In this document: positions 1-9,396 of the stretch, piece after piece
Position numbering within the stretch: position 1 is the stretch's first letter
Layout: every line of letters begins with the position of its first letter
NCBI RefSeq assembly: GCF_937127095.1
Contig: NZ_CAKZLP010000069.1
Span: forward strand, 1-54,556
Direction of reading: 5' to 3'
DNA length: 54,556 bases
Origin: an uncultured Amphritea sp.
GTDB lineage: Bacteria; Pseudomonadota; Gammaproteobacteria; Pseudomonadales; Balneatricaceae
Made by a program: the position numbers and the translations under genes
The notes under the pieces: model-generated
The model's input: only the letters and a program-made list of their open reading frames with translations
Database searches by the model: none
Told to the model about the DNA's origin: nothing

Positions 1-56
1 CCATCCTTAATAGGATAGGGTACAAAGTGGGTGAACTGTGTTTCTTGATTCGGCAT
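1..56 (-). CDS. Partial CDS, N-terminus only, runs off the left edge
   Basis: Reading the minus strand, an ATG at 54-56 opens a frame with no stop up to the window edge. It begins MPNQETQFTHFVPYPIKDG. A purine-rich GAGGCAGA lies just before the ATG and fits a ribosome binding site. Only 18 codons are visible, so the product cannot be named. The call rests on the open frame and the plausible start. The gene would be divergent from the aminotransferase at 428. Confidence 0.4.
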   Translation of the reverse strand, partial: MPNQETQFTHFVPYPIKD

Positions 57-427
57 AGTTCTGCCTCGCTTCTCTCTACAGGTCGGGCGATTGTGCCCGA
101 ACGCTACCAACGGCCATGATGCTGAAGGTGTTTAAACCAACCATCAGAAGGGTGCTGAAGTTACCAGAACCTTTGCGCTTTCACCAGCCCCCAGATCAAA
201 AAACTGTAAATCATCTGTAACGGTCGCATTTTTTCTTTTTCAACCTGTTGTGCAATACAAAATTATACAAGACGGCACAACACCTAACTATAGCAGCGAT
301 TAGCCGTTTTATAGTTGTCGGCCTGACGTGCCTGTTCTTATTCTGAGTGGAGGAATTCTGCTTTAACGCTATGACTAATGTATAATCCCGGCCATTCAAA
401 AACGGTCAACGGGGGGAGTCGCCTGTC
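57..427. promoter_or_regulatory. Divergent intergenic region with a candidate -10 for the aminotransferase
   Basis: No convincing gene lies in this 371-base stretch. A TATAAT at 381-386 sits 41 bases before the start at 428 and is a good sigma-70 -10 candidate; the matching -35 is weak. An 8-bp perfect inverted repeat, TGTTGTGC at 246-253 and GCACAACA at 275-282, could be an operator or a hairpin. The ATG at 428 is preceded by GGGGGAGTC. Confidence 0.4.
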
Positions 428-1585
428 ATGAATAACTGGTCCGATCGGGTTGCTGATATCGAGTCTTTCAAAGTAATGGATCTGCTTAAACGTGCCAAAG
501 AGCTGGATGCTCAGGGTCATGATGTTGTGCATATGTGTGCCGGAGAACCGGATTTTGCGACACCGGCACCCATTGCTGAGGCCGGTATTGCCGCGATTCG
601 CAATGGACATACCCAGTACACGCCTGCGGCGGGTATCCCAACGCTGCGCGCCGCTATTGCGGCTTTTTACCAACAGCGTTACGGGTTGAATATTTCGCCG
701 GAGCGGGTGATTGTCACTGCGGGAGCTTCGGGGGCGCTGTTGATGGTGTTTGCCATGCTGGCCAACCCGGGACAGACATTCATGATTGCAGACCCCGGTT
801 ACCCCTGTAATCCACGTTTTTTACGGCTGCTTGAAGCCCGCGGCCAATTGGTGCCGGTGACCGCTGCGGATAACTACCAACTGACGCCTGAGCTGATTGA
901 GCAAAACTGGAATGACAATACGGCGGGTGTACTGCTGGCATCACCGGCCAACCCCACCGGCAGCGTGGTTCATCGGGAACAACTGGAACTGATCGCGCAG
1001 ACGGTAAAAAGCAAAGGCGGTCACTTGGTGGTGGATGAACTCTATCACGGCCTGACTTATGGATTTGATGCGACTTCGGTGCTGTCGGTGGATCAGGATG
1101 CCTTTGTCCTGAACAGCTTTTCAAAGTATTTCGGTATGACTGGTTGGCGGCTGGGCTGGACGATCGTGCCGGAGACGGCGGTAGCGGATATCGAGCGGCT
1201 GGCGCAGAACCTGTTTATCTCGCCACCCACGATTGCGCAACACGCCGCACTGGCAGCATTTCAGCCTGATACCATTGATATTCTTGAACAGCGCAGGGAA
1301 GCATTCAGAGCGCGGCGTGATCTGCTGGTCAGTGGCCTGCGGGCGCTGGGTTTCGAGATTCCGCTGATGCCGGAGGGCGCGTTTTATGTCTATGCCGATG
1401 CCTCCCGGTTTACCGACAATACCTTTGATTTTTGCTGGGAGTTGCTGGAGCAAGATAAAGTGGCGGTTACGCCGGGAATCGATTTTGGCGAATACCGGGC
1501 GAATCGTTATATCCGCTTCTCCTACACCACCAGTGTGGAGCAGATCGAAAAAGCACTGCAGCGACTGCAGCAAAGGCTGAGCTGA
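428..1585 (+). CDS. Pyridoxal-phosphate aminotransferase, class I/II
   Basis: A 385-residue fold-type I aminotransferase of the aspartate/aromatic aminotransferase type. It has the class I set: SPANPTG with Asn175, Asp203 and Tyr206 in VVDELYHG for the cofactor ring, the Schiff-base Lys233 in NSFSKYFGMTGWRLG, and an RFSYTT motif near the C-terminus where the substrate-carboxylate arginine lies. It should transfer amino groups between amino and keto acids in the cytoplasm; the substrate cannot be read from sequence. Its stop overlaps the sfsA start by one base (TGATG), so the two are probably co-transcribed and translationally coupled. Confidence 0.9.
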   Translation: MNNWSDRVADIESFKVMDLLKRAKELDAQGHDVVHMCAGEPDFATPAPIAEAGIAAIRNGHTQYTPAAGIPTLRAAIAAFYQQRYGLNISPERVIVTAGASGALLMVFAMLANPGQTFMIADPGYPCNPRFLRLLEARGQLVPVTAADNYQLTPELIEQNWNDNTAGVLLASPANPTGSVVHREQLELIAQTVKSKGGHLVVDELYHGLTYGFDATSVLSVDQDAFVLNSFSKYFGMTGWRLGWTIVPETAVADIERLAQNLFISPPTIAQHAALAAFQPDTIDILEQRREAFRARRDLLVSGLRALGFEIPLMPEGAFYVYADASRFTDNTFDFCWELLEQDKVAVTPGIDFGEYRANRYIRFSYTTSVEQIEKALQRLQQRLS

Positions 1586-2289
1586 TGCAGCTGGAGAATA
1601 TGCAGTCTGGCCGGTTGATTAAGCGCTATAAGCGATTTCTGGCGGATATCGAGCTGGATGACGGCCGCCAGCTGACAGTGCACTGCCCCAACACCGGCTC
1701 AATGAAAAACTGTGCCGACCCCGGCAGTGAGGTCTGGATTCAGGATTCCGGAAATCTGAAACGCAAATACCTGTTCGGCTGGGAGCTGGTTCAGGTTGAG
1801 GGGCGCTTCTGGGCCTGTATTAATACTGGTCGGGCGAATGCGCTTATCCGCGAAGCCATCGAGACAGGCGTCATTAGAGAGCTGCAAGGCTACGACCAGA
1901 TTCGTCAGGAAGTGAAATATGGTGATGAGAGCAGCCGTATCGATCTGTTGCTTGACGCGTCTCAGCGATCACTCTGTTATGTCGAGATTAAAAATGTCAC
2001 GCTGCTGGAGCCCGGTGGTATTGGCGCTTTTCCGGATGCTGTCACAACCCGTGGGGCGAAACATCTGCGCGAGCTGATGTTGATGGTGGCTCAGGGGCAT
2101 CGTGCCGTGCTGATCTTCTGTGTGCCGCATACCGGTATTCAACAGGTGCGCCCGGCGGATCATATCGACCCGGCTTATGGTCAGTTATTGCGTCAAGCGG
2201 TGACGGCCGGCGTCGAGGTCTATGCCTATGGTGCGACGATTACGCCACAGCAGGTCACGATCAGTCACTCGTTGCCGGTAAAGCTCTGA
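1585..2289 (+). CDS. sfsA: SfsA, sugar fermentation stimulation protein homologue
   Basis: A 234-residue protein of normal SfsA length with the family motifs HCPNTGSMKNC near residues 32-42, YVEIKNVTLL, and FPDAVTTRGAKHLREL. The family is described as DNA-binding and linked to maltose metabolism in E. coli, but it carries a nuclease-like core and its role is not settled. It is coupled to the preceding aminotransferase by a one-base overlap. Nothing is broken or missing. The pairing with an aminotransferase gives no clear functional hint. Confidence 0.92.
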   Translation: MQLENMQSGRLIKRYKRFLADIELDDGRQLTVHCPNTGSMKNCADPGSEVWIQDSGNLKRKYLFGWELVQVEGRFWACINTGRANALIREAIETGVIRELQGYDQIRQEVKYGDESSRIDLLLDASQRSLCYVEIKNVTLLEPGGIGAFPDAVTTRGAKHLRELMLMVAQGHRAVLIFCVPHTGIQQVRPADHIDPAYGQLLRQAVTAGVEVYAYGATITPQQVTISHSLPVKL

Positions 2290-2321
2290 AGGGTAAAACT
2301 CTGAATTGTAAAGCTCTGAAG

Positions 2322-2648
2322 CTACTCCGTCAGACAGACCTGCCCGTCAATAATTTCATAGTCGACCGCTACCAGACTGGCACCGGAACAGGGGCCAGCG
2401 ATACAGAGCCCTTTATCGATAGTGAATAGCGCGCCGTGGGTGGAACACTGGATAAACTCTTTTTCCACATCCAGAAAGGTATCTGGCAGCCACTCCAGAG
2501 GAACGCCTTTATGTGGACAGCGGTTTTCATACAGGTGGATGCGGCCTTTGCGGCTGACCGCAAACAGTTTTCGCTGGTTCAGCTCTAAACCTTTTGCGCT
2601 GTTATCTGCCAGTTCACTGATATTAAATAATGGGGTAACAGTCGTCAT
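2322..2648 (-). CDS. Rieske [2Fe-2S] domain protein
   Basis: A 108-residue stand-alone Rieske domain. The cluster ligands are visible: Cys44 and His46 in RCPHKG, and Cys68 and His71 in QCSTHGA. It has no signal peptide or membrane segment and lacks the disulphide cysteines of bc1-type Rieske proteins, so it resembles cytoplasmic ferredoxin-like Rieske proteins (as in nitrite reductase small subunits or dioxygenase ferredoxins). Its partner is unknown. The C-terminus faces sfsA tail to tail with 32 bases between. Confidence 0.85.
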   Translation of the reverse strand: MTTVTPLFNISELADNSAKGLELNQRKLFAVSRKGRIHLYENRCPHKGVPLEWLPDTFLDVEKEFIQCSTHGALFTIDKGLCIAGPCSGASLVAVDYEIIDGQVCLTE

Positions 2649-2762
2649 CGTGAATCCGTTTAATCATCCTATGAGAAAATATCAGACTGTTGCGCTGATA
2701 CTGCTATTATAATCGCCAACTTTTGTGACTAATCATACTCTCCAATAGTGTAGCCTGAATTT

Positions 2763-3566
2763 GTGAACAGCCTGTTAGCGACTCTGATGGAGTTGCGTAT
2801 CTTTATAATCACCCTGTGTGTGTCTGGTGCTGTGCACCTGACACTGATCGGGGGTGGCTGGCTGGATTTCGAGGATTCAGTTCAGCTGGGAGGGCAGCCG
2901 TTGAACGTTACGGTTACCGCTACCCGGGGTGATGATAGTGCAGACACCGAAGATGCCGTTGATATCCTGCAACAGTCAGATCGGCAGATCGTAAAGCACG
3001 TCGATAAGCGAACAGAGAAAAGCAAGGCCGCAGCGGTCGAATCATTCCACGATAACGCTGTGCCAGCGTCCTCGCTTGCTCAGGCTGAGACGCCCCTTAA
3101 GCCTAAGCCTGCTGTCAGACCTTTAGTCGATTCAAGCCCGTCATCTGTCCCTGAGCGCAAACTGATATTGACTCAATCCGAGGCTGGCAAAGCAGAAACC
3201 CCACCGGTCATTCCAGCCACTCAGGTTGCTGCCACCCCTGTTGCGGATGAGTCGGTATCCTCTGTACAGCAAAGCACACTGTTTTATCAGTCACATCCAG
3301 ACTTTTTGACGCCCCCTGATCAGCCGCAATACCCGCGTCTTGCGCGTAAGCTGGGGATCGAGGGGCAGGTTATTTTACGTGTGGAGATCGGGCGTGATGG
3401 GAGTGTTGAGGGTTTGAGACTGGAACAGAGCTCGGGTTCTGATCTGTTGGATCAGGCTGCCCGCAGTGCGGTGCAGCGCTGGCAGTTCGTGCCGGCAACG
3501 CAGAATGGCCTGGCGGTGGCGTCCTATGTGCGGGTGCCGATTGATTTTGTCCTGGAAGGCCGCTGA
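2763..3566 (+). CDS. tonB: TonB family energy-transducing protein
   Basis: A 267-residue protein with an N-terminal membrane anchor (about residues 12-30), a long polar and moderately proline-rich middle (about 70-175), and a C-terminal TonB domain from about residue 185 (YPRLARKLGIEGQVILRVEI, then ending in VPIDFVLEGR). TonB couples the proton-motive force to outer-membrane receptors. The chosen start is GTG; an internal ATG at residue 9 is possible. The stop overlaps the permease start by one base, which ties this TonB to haem uptake. No exbB/exbD are beside it. A TATAAT at 2708-2713 may be the -10 of this operon. Confidence 0.85.
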   Translation: MNSLLATLMELRIFIITLCVSGAVHLTLIGGGWLDFEDSVQLGGQPLNVTVTATRGDDSADTEDAVDILQQSDRQIVKHVDKRTEKSKAAAVESFHDNAVPASSLAQAETPLKPKPAVRPLVDSSPSSVPERKLILTQSEAGKAETPPVIPATQVAATPVADESVSSVQQSTLFYQSHPDFLTPPDQPQYPRLARKLGIEGQVILRVEIGRDGSVEGLRLEQSSGSDLLDQAARSAVQRWQFVPATQNGLAVASYVRVPIDFVLEGR

Positions 3567-4555
3567 TGAGTCATCGCAATATCCTGTTTATATTATGGTT
3601 TATGTTGCTGCTGGCAATGCTGTTGTCGCTGACCACCGGCCCGGTAGCGCTTGATCTGACTGAGGTGTTTGATGGCTCAGTGGCCAGTCAGGTGTTCTGG
3701 CAGCTACGGTTGCCACGTCTGCTGCTGACATTGCTGGCCGGGGCCCTGCTGGCAATTACCGGTGCTGCTGCTCAAGCGTTGTTTCGAAATCCGCTGGCCG
3801 ACCCCGGTCTGATCGGCATCTCCGCCGGCGCTGCTCTCAGTGCGGGGGCGATGATGGTGTTGCTGGGCGGTTCGGTGTATCTGTTGGGTGGTCTGATGTT
3901 ACCGCTGGCTGCCTTTGCCGGAGGCGTGCTAACCACCCTGCTGGTGGCTCGCTTATCGGTTACTCTGCAGGGCGTTTCAGTAACCAATATGCTGCTCTGT
4001 GGTATCGCCATTAATGCGATCGCTCTGGCAGGGCTGGGTGGGTTGAAATATCTGGCGGCGGATCAGCAGCTGCGGCAACTGAGTTTCTGGTTGCTGGGCA
4101 GTCTGAACCACAGTCGCTGGCAGGACCTTCTGGTGTTGCTGGTGGCGGCTGTGCCGGTGTTATGGCTGCTGCCCCGTTATGGCGAGAAACTCAATCTGTT
4201 GCTGCTGGGAGAGCAGCAGGCAAGCTTGCTGGGGCTGGATGTGCTGCGCTGTAAGCGGGTGATGATTTTACTAATTGCTCTGGGGGTGGGGGCGGTGGTC
4301 GCCCTGACCGGTATTATCGGTTTTGTCGGGCTGGTGGTGCCCCATCTGGTGCGCCTGTTAACCGGCCCCGATAACCGCCGCTTATTGCCTTTGTCTGGCT
4401 TGTTGGGGGCGTTATTACTGACGGTCGCCGATATCATCTCCCGTTTATTAGTCAGTCCGGCAGAGTTGCCGGTGGGTATTGTCACGGCGTTAGTCGGCGG
4501 GCCATTTTTTCTGTTGTTGTTAACCCGGCGCAAGCGGGAGTTGAGAGTATGTTAA
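3566..4555 (+). CDS. hmuU: Haem/siderophore ABC transporter permease, FecCD family
   Basis: A 329-residue, strongly hydrophobic FecCD/BtuC-type permease with eight to ten membrane segments. Family motifs include LRLPRLLLTLLAGALLAITG near the N-terminus, FRNPLADPGLIGISAGAAL, and the ATPase-contact region GFVGLVVPHLVRLLTGPDNR. Together with the following ATPase it should form an inner-membrane importer; the gene order TonB-permease-HmuV-like ATPase points to haem. It overlaps tonB by one base and the ATPase gene by seven. A periplasmic binding protein gene (hmuT) is not present next to it. Confidence 0.85.
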   Translation: MSHRNILFILWFMLLLAMLLSLTTGPVALDLTEVFDGSVASQVFWQLRLPRLLLTLLAGALLAITGAAAQALFRNPLADPGLIGISAGAALSAGAMMVLLGGSVYLLGGLMLPLAAFAGGVLTTLLVARLSVTLQGVSVTNMLLCGIAINAIALAGLGGLKYLAADQQLRQLSFWLLGSLNHSRWQDLLVLLVAAVPVLWLLPRYGEKLNLLLLGEQQASLLGLDVLRCKRVMILLIALGVGAVVALTGIIGFVGLVVPHLVRLLTGPDNRRLLPLSGLLGALLLTVADIISRLLVSPAELPVGIVTALVGGPFFLLLLTRRKRELRVC

Positions 4556-5310
4556 CGGCAGAAAATCTGAGTCTGCAGCGCAATGGTAAAACAGTGTTAC
4601 AGGATGTCAGTGTTGCACTGCAGCCGGGAGAGATTACTGTGCTGCTGGGCCCCAATGGTGCCGGTAAATCAACGCTTCTGGCTCTGCTGTCTGGTCTGCA
4701 ACCTGCTGATAGCGGGCAGGTTCTGCTTGATCAGCAGCTCCTGAGTGGTATTGATCCGCAACTCAGAGCGCGGTTGCTGGCGATGTATACCCAACAACAG
4801 CCCCTTAACTTTCCTTTTCGGGTGGAAGAGGTAGTGGCGTTGGGCTGTTATCCCTTAATGCTTGGCGTGGATGCTACCGCTGAACGGGTCGCAGAGTGTC
4901 TGGCGCAGTTCGAACTGGAATCGCTGGCCCGGCGAGACTACACCTCGCTCTCCGGCGGTGAACAGCAGCGGGTGCAGGTTGCCCGCGTGATGGCCCAGGT
5001 GGGGACCGGTTGTAAGGTTGTGTTGCTGGATGAGCCGGTCAGTGAGATGGATCTGAAATACCAGCAGTTGCTGCTGCAACGAATCCGCACAGCTGCCGAT
5101 GCCGGGGTGGCGGTGTGCTGTGTTCTGCATGATCTTAATCTCGCTGCACAGCTGGCCGATCGGGTGGTGCTGTTACGACAGGGGCGGATGGTCGCTGCAG
5201 GGCCGGTGGCGGCGGTGATGACCGCAGCGGCTCTGAGTAAGCTTTATTCGGTGCCGGTACGTCAGGTCGCCAGCGAACCGCAGCCGGTTTTTGTGAGCGG
5301 TTTTCTATAA
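4549..5310 (+). CDS. hmuV: Haem ABC transporter ATP-binding protein HmuV
   Basis: A 253-residue ABC ATPase with Walker A GPNGAGKST at about 35-43, signature LSGGEQQRVQ, Walker B VVLLDEPVSEMD, and the H-loop histidine in CVLHDLNLAAQLADR. The length and the DLNLAAQLADRVVLLRQGRMVAAGP-type C-terminal half fit the HmuV/FecE branch. It powers the permease encoded just upstream and overlaps that gene by seven bases. The operon appears to end here, facing a minus-strand gene. Confidence 0.87.
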   Translation: MLTAENLSLQRNGKTVLQDVSVALQPGEITVLLGPNGAGKSTLLALLSGLQPADSGQVLLDQQLLSGIDPQLRARLLAMYTQQQPLNFPFRVEEVVALGCYPLMLGVDATAERVAECLAQFELESLARRDYTSLSGGEQQRVQVARVMAQVGTGCKVVLLDEPVSEMDLKYQQLLLQRIRTAADAGVAVCCVLHDLNLAAQLADRVVLLRQGRMVAAGPVAAVMTAAALSKLYSVPVRQVASEPQPVFVSGFL

Positions 5311-5368
5311 GTATTCTCTACTGAAGTACTCTTTATAAGTGCGTTCAGGAAAGGCTTTCTGGACAGTA

Positions 5369-6997
5369 TTAGTCAATCAACGGCAAGCTGATCAGCGGGT
5401 CCTGTCTGATCTGCTGACACAGCGCATTGATAGACTGATCAGCTCCGGTATCGACCCGGTAGCTGTAAGCCAGCTCATCGTCTTCCAGCTGCTGTTTGCT
5501 CTCCAGCTGCTTTAACATAATGGTGACGTCAGCATCGGAGGCGTCAGCGCCCTCTTTTTTGCGGGCATCGAGGCGCTGTTGCATTAGCTGCTGGTCGCAG
5601 CGACAAGCGACAATGCGTAGTTCAACCCCGAGTTTGGTTGCCATTTTCAGGTAGTTTTTACGGGTTCTGATGCGGATAAAGGTGGCATCAACGATAACGG
5701 ATTCACCCACTCTGAGCAGTTTTTCCGTCAGCGCTTTAAGATGGTTGTAGGTATGTACATTCATCTCATGGCCATAGAGTTCGAGGTTTTCCCCCTTCAG
5801 ACTAAACTCCCGGTGCAGTCGCTTGCGCTCGACATCGGAACGGATGCGGATTGCACCGCTGCGTTCCAGTAGCTGCTGGCTGAGATAGCTTTTACCGCTG
5901 CCGGAAACTCCATGCATCAGGAACAGCACCGGGGAGGGCTTATTGGCATAACTCAGCGCCAGCTTGATATAGCGGCGGTACTCCTGCAGATTGCATACCG
6001 CACCGATCACCGCTACTTTTGCCCGCACCATCGCCCGATAGCCTTTGTAAAAGTTGAGTAGCTGGGTGCCGTCGTAATCACCGGTAATTTCCAGATAGCG
6101 GTTGAGGCTGCGGTGTGAAAATGATTGTTGTTGATTGGCTTCCAGGTCCATCAGCAGGAATGCCAGATCACAGATGGTGTCGATCCAGCGGAACTCAAGA
6201 TTAAATTCTATACAGTCAAACAGCCGCACCTGATTATTCAGCAGGGTCGTATTAGCGAGGTGAAGATCCCCGTGGCACTCACGAATATTACCTTCCCGCT
6301 TACGTTGTATAATCTTGGAGGACAGTCCACGGAACTGCTGGCTTATCTGATAGGCCAACTGTTGCAGCTCCATCCAGTCATCAAGTGCCTCGAGATGCTC
6401 GCCGGTGTGGGCGAAGTTATCACTGACCACCTGCCAGATCGTCTCACTTTCTCCCCAGGGGCCGTCGGTGCTGGCATGGGGTACCCGCAGGTGAAAATCG
6501 GCAATCTGCTGGCTCAGGGCATCGATATGAGCGGTTGTCAGGGCACTTTTCTGTAGTAGTCTGTCTAATCGCAGGGAATCATCAAACTGCCGCATTTTAA
6601 CGGCATACTCAAACGGTTTGGCAGCAGCGGCTGATTCTGGGACTGTTGAAGCTGAATTTGTTGCATCCATATCCGTTAAAGCGGACGCTGGTTCAGGAAT
6701 GGTTAATTCAGGGGGGATTAACGTAGGGCTCGCCGGTGTGCCACAAATAGCGACGACTTCCTGATAAATATCCGGCGCTAAACGCTGATTAAGGCGGAGT
6801 TCTTCATAACAGTAGTGTTTGCGACTCTCCAGACTGGTAAAATCCAGAAACCCAAAATTGACCGGCTTTTTGATTTTATAGGCGATCTCGCCGGTCAGAA
6901 TTACCCAGGAGATATGCGTCTCTATCACCCGGATCTCGGCGACCGGATGTGGATAATTGTTTGGATCTGACAGGGCTGTGATCAGTTCTTGAGTCAT
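5369..6997 (-). CDS. Fused phosphotransferase-like / P-loop ATPase protein
   Basis: A 542-residue cytoplasmic protein with two modules. The N-terminal two-thirds resembles aminoglycoside phosphotransferase-type kinases, with the Brenner motif HGDLHLANTT at about 241-250 and a following LFDCIEF. The C-terminal part is a P-loop ATPase/kinase with MHGVSGSGKSYLSQQL at about 360-375 and an SDVERKR motif. Such fusions are widespread and uncharacterised; the substrate is unknown. The frame stays open upstream to 7360, but the ATG at 6995-6997 is preferred because its product starts MTQELITAL with a family-like N-terminus and it avoids overlapping mrcB on the other strand. Confidence 0.8.
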   Translation of the reverse strand: MTQELITALSDPNNYPHPVAEIRVIETHISWVILTGEIAYKIKKPVNFGFLDFTSLESRKHYCYEELRLNQRLAPDIYQEVVAICGTPASPTLIPPELTIPEPASALTDMDATNSASTVPESAAAAKPFEYAVKMRQFDDSLRLDRLLQKSALTTAHIDALSQQIADFHLRVPHASTDGPWGESETIWQVVSDNFAHTGEHLEALDDWMELQQLAYQISQQFRGLSSKIIQRKREGNIRECHGDLHLANTTLLNNQVRLFDCIEFNLEFRWIDTICDLAFLLMDLEANQQQSFSHRSLNRYLEITGDYDGTQLLNFYKGYRAMVRAKVAVIGAVCNLQEYRRYIKLALSYANKPSPVLFLMHGVSGSGKSYLSQQLLERSGAIRIRSDVERKRLHREFSLKGENLELYGHEMNVHTYNHLKALTEKLLRVGESVIVDATFIRIRTRKNYLKMATKLGVELRIVACRCDQQLMQQRLDARKKEGADASDADVTIMLKQLESKQQLEDDELAYSYRVDTGADQSINALCQQIRQDPLISLPLID

Positions 6998-7045
6998 ATG
7001 TGCTTTAAGTAGTTGCCGGAATTCACAGAGGATTATACGTAGCCA

Positions 7046-9391
7046 ATGGCAAAAAAGAGAGGGGCAGCAACATCCCGTTCCCCAAAGAGTCGTAAAACAC
7101 AGCCAAACAAGCCCTCCTGGACGCGTCGGTTTTTTGTCCTGCTTCTGAAAATATCCCTGGTTATGCTGGTGGTTGCCGCGGCCGGGCTGGTTTATCTGGA
7201 TGCCCAGGTTCGGGCTAAATTTGAAGGAAAACGTTGGGCGTTGCCGGCGAAAGTCTATGCCCGTCCGCTGGAGCTTTTTCCCGGTCAGCCGCTCAGTCGT
7301 GATGATCTGAAAATTGAGCTGAAAGGGCTGGGCTATCAGTTCACCTCCCGTGCCACGCAACCGGGTAGTGCCGAATGGGCAACCTCACGGGTGCGGGTGT
7401 ATACCCGTGGCTTCGACTTTCCTGATGGAAAGGAACATGCCCGCAAACTGCTGATCGACTTTAGTGGCGATACTGTGAGTAGTATTCGTGATGAGTCCGG
7501 TAATCAGCTGCCGCTGACACGCTTAGAACCGGTACTGATTGGGGGGATCTACCCGAAAGACAATGAAGACCGCGATCTAATTCAGCTGTCTGAGGCTCCA
7601 CCGCATCTGGTGGATGCGCTGATTGCTATCGAAGACCGTAACTATTACAACCATTTTGGCATCTCACCCCGGGGGATTGCCCGGGCGATGGTCGTGAATG
7701 CTAAAGCGGGACGTTTTGTTCAGGGCGGCAGTACCCTGACGCAGCAGCTGATTAAAAACTTCTATCTTAGTTCTGAACGATCGCTGACGCGCAAGCTCAC
7801 TGAGATACCGATGGCGGTGCTGCTGGATCTGCATTACAGCAAGGATGAGATTCTCGAAGCCTATCTTAATGAGGTCTATCTGGGGCAGGAGGGCGCCCGG
7901 GCTATCCATGGTTTCGGTCTGGCCAGTCAGTATCTGTTTGCCCAGCCGATCCGCGAACTGAAGTTGCATCAGGTCGCGTTGATGGCGGCGCTGGTTAAAG
8001 GTCCTTCGTTTTATGATCCCCGACGCCATCCGCAACGGGCTATCGAACGGCGTAATCTGGTGCTGAAAGTGTTGCAGGAGCAGGGCTCTATCACCCTGGC
8101 AGAGCGGATGGAGGCTGAGAAGCAGCCGCTCGGAGTCGTCAAACAGCAGAGTTTACTTAAGGGGGCTTACCCCGCTTATCTGGATCTGGTAAAGCGGCAG
8201 CTGCGTGAAGAATATCCCGAAGAAGCGCTGAACAGCGAGGGGCTGCGGGTGTTTACTGCGCTGGACCCGATCGTTCAGACCCGGGCTGAAAACAGTCTGG
8301 TCGATGTGGTTGGTCAGTTGCAGAAACGTTATGGTCAAACGCTTAAAGAGCTGGAAGGCGGGATGGTGGTCAGCAATCCGTTAAGCGGCGAGGTGCTGGC
8401 GATTATTGGCGGACGTAATACCCGTTATCAGGGGTTTAACCGGGCACTGGATACGCTGCGGCCCGTGGGCTCGCTGATTAAACCTGTGGTCTATCTGGCG
8501 GCGCTGGAGGGAGATTATACCCTTGCTTCGATCATCGAGGATGAGCCTGTCGAAGTGAAACTGCCCAACGGTGACCTGTGGCAGCCACAAAATTACAGCC
8601 GTACCAGTCATGGGCCGGTGCCACTGCATACCGCGCTGGCGCACTCCTACAACCAGTCATCAGCCCGGTTGGGGCTGGAGATCGGTACACCAAAGGTGGT
8701 GGATATGCTCAAGCGGCTGGGGTTGCAGCGTGATGTTGACGAATATCCGTCCATGCTGCTGGGCTCGACCGCGTTATCGCCTCTGGAGGTCGCGCAGCTG
8801 TATCAAACCATCGCCGGTAACGGTTTTCAGGTGCCGATGCGGGCCATTCGCATGGTAACGGACAGCCACAACGAAGAGCTGTCACGCTACTCTTACAATA
8901 TCCTGCAGACAGTCGCATCCGGCCCGGTACACCTGGTTCAGTATGCCTTGCAGGAAGTAGTTCGCGAAGGCACCGCCCGTTCGGTGTATAGTCGGTTACC
9001 CCAAGGTCTGACGGTGGCGGGTAAAACCGGTACCACCAATGATCAGCGGGATAGCTGGTTTGCCGGTTTTGCTGGCGATCGCCTGGCGGTCGTCTGGCTG
9101 GGGCTGGATGATAATAAACCGTTGCCGCTGACCGGTAGTAGCGGTGCTTTAAGAGTCTGGACCGAGTTTATGGCGCAGGCGCGGCCGCAGCCATTTATGG
9201 CGGAGAGACCCGAGACTATCAAGTATCATTGGGTCGAGGATGCTACCGGGCTAATGTCCGGCGAGGGGTGCGAGGGTGCCCGACAGTTACCATTTATTGA
9301 GGGCACCGAGCCTAAGGAATCGTCCGGGTGCGGTGATAACGTTATCAGTAATCCGCTTGATCTTCTCAAGCGCTGGTTCAGATCGGAATAA
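7046..9391 (+). CDS. mrcB: Penicillin-binding protein 1B
   Basis: A 781-residue bifunctional class A PBP. It has a short basic cytoplasmic tail, a membrane anchor at about 29-48, a UB2H-like region, then the glycosyltransferase domain with catalytic Glu196 in IAIEDRNYYNHFG and the GGSTLTQQL motif. The transpeptidase domain has the active serine Ser476 in SLIK, Ser534 in SYNQ and Lys660 in KTGTTND. It polymerises and cross-links peptidoglycan in the periplasm. A TPR lipoprotein follows after five bases, an arrangement that suggests a working partner. Confidence 0.95.
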   Translation: MAKKRGAATSRSPKSRKTQPNKPSWTRRFFVLLLKISLVMLVVAAAGLVYLDAQVRAKFEGKRWALPAKVYARPLELFPGQPLSRDDLKIELKGLGYQFTSRATQPGSAEWATSRVRVYTRGFDFPDGKEHARKLLIDFSGDTVSSIRDESGNQLPLTRLEPVLIGGIYPKDNEDRDLIQLSEAPPHLVDALIAIEDRNYYNHFGISPRGIARAMVVNAKAGRFVQGGSTLTQQLIKNFYLSSERSLTRKLTEIPMAVLLDLHYSKDEILEAYLNEVYLGQEGARAIHGFGLASQYLFAQPIRELKLHQVALMAALVKGPSFYDPRRHPQRAIERRNLVLKVLQEQGSITLAERMEAEKQPLGVVKQQSLLKGAYPAYLDLVKRQLREEYPEEALNSEGLRVFTALDPIVQTRAENSLVDVVGQLQKRYGQTLKELEGGMVVSNPLSGEVLAIIGGRNTRYQGFNRALDTLRPVGSLIKPVVYLAALEGDYTLASIIEDEPVEVKLPNGDLWQPQNYSRTSHGPVPLHTALAHSYNQSSARLGLEIGTPKVVDMLKRLGLQRDVDEYPSMLLGSTALSPLEVAQLYQTIAGNGFQVPMRAIRMVTDSHNEELSRYSYNILQTVASGPVHLVQYALQEVVREGTARSVYSRLPQGLTVAGKTGTTNDQRDSWFAGFAGDRLAVVWLGLDDNKPLPLTGSSGALRVWTEFMAQARPQPFMAERPETIKYHWVEDATGLMSGEGCEGARQLPFIEGTEPKESSGCGDNVISNPLDLLKRWFRSE

Positions 9392-9396
9392 ACAAA

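Noticed and set aside
6998..7360. N-terminal 121-codon extension of the minus-strand phosphotransferase/ATPase frame
   Set aside because: It would overlap the start of mrcB on the other strand and has no family-like sequence; ATG 6997 is a sensible start.
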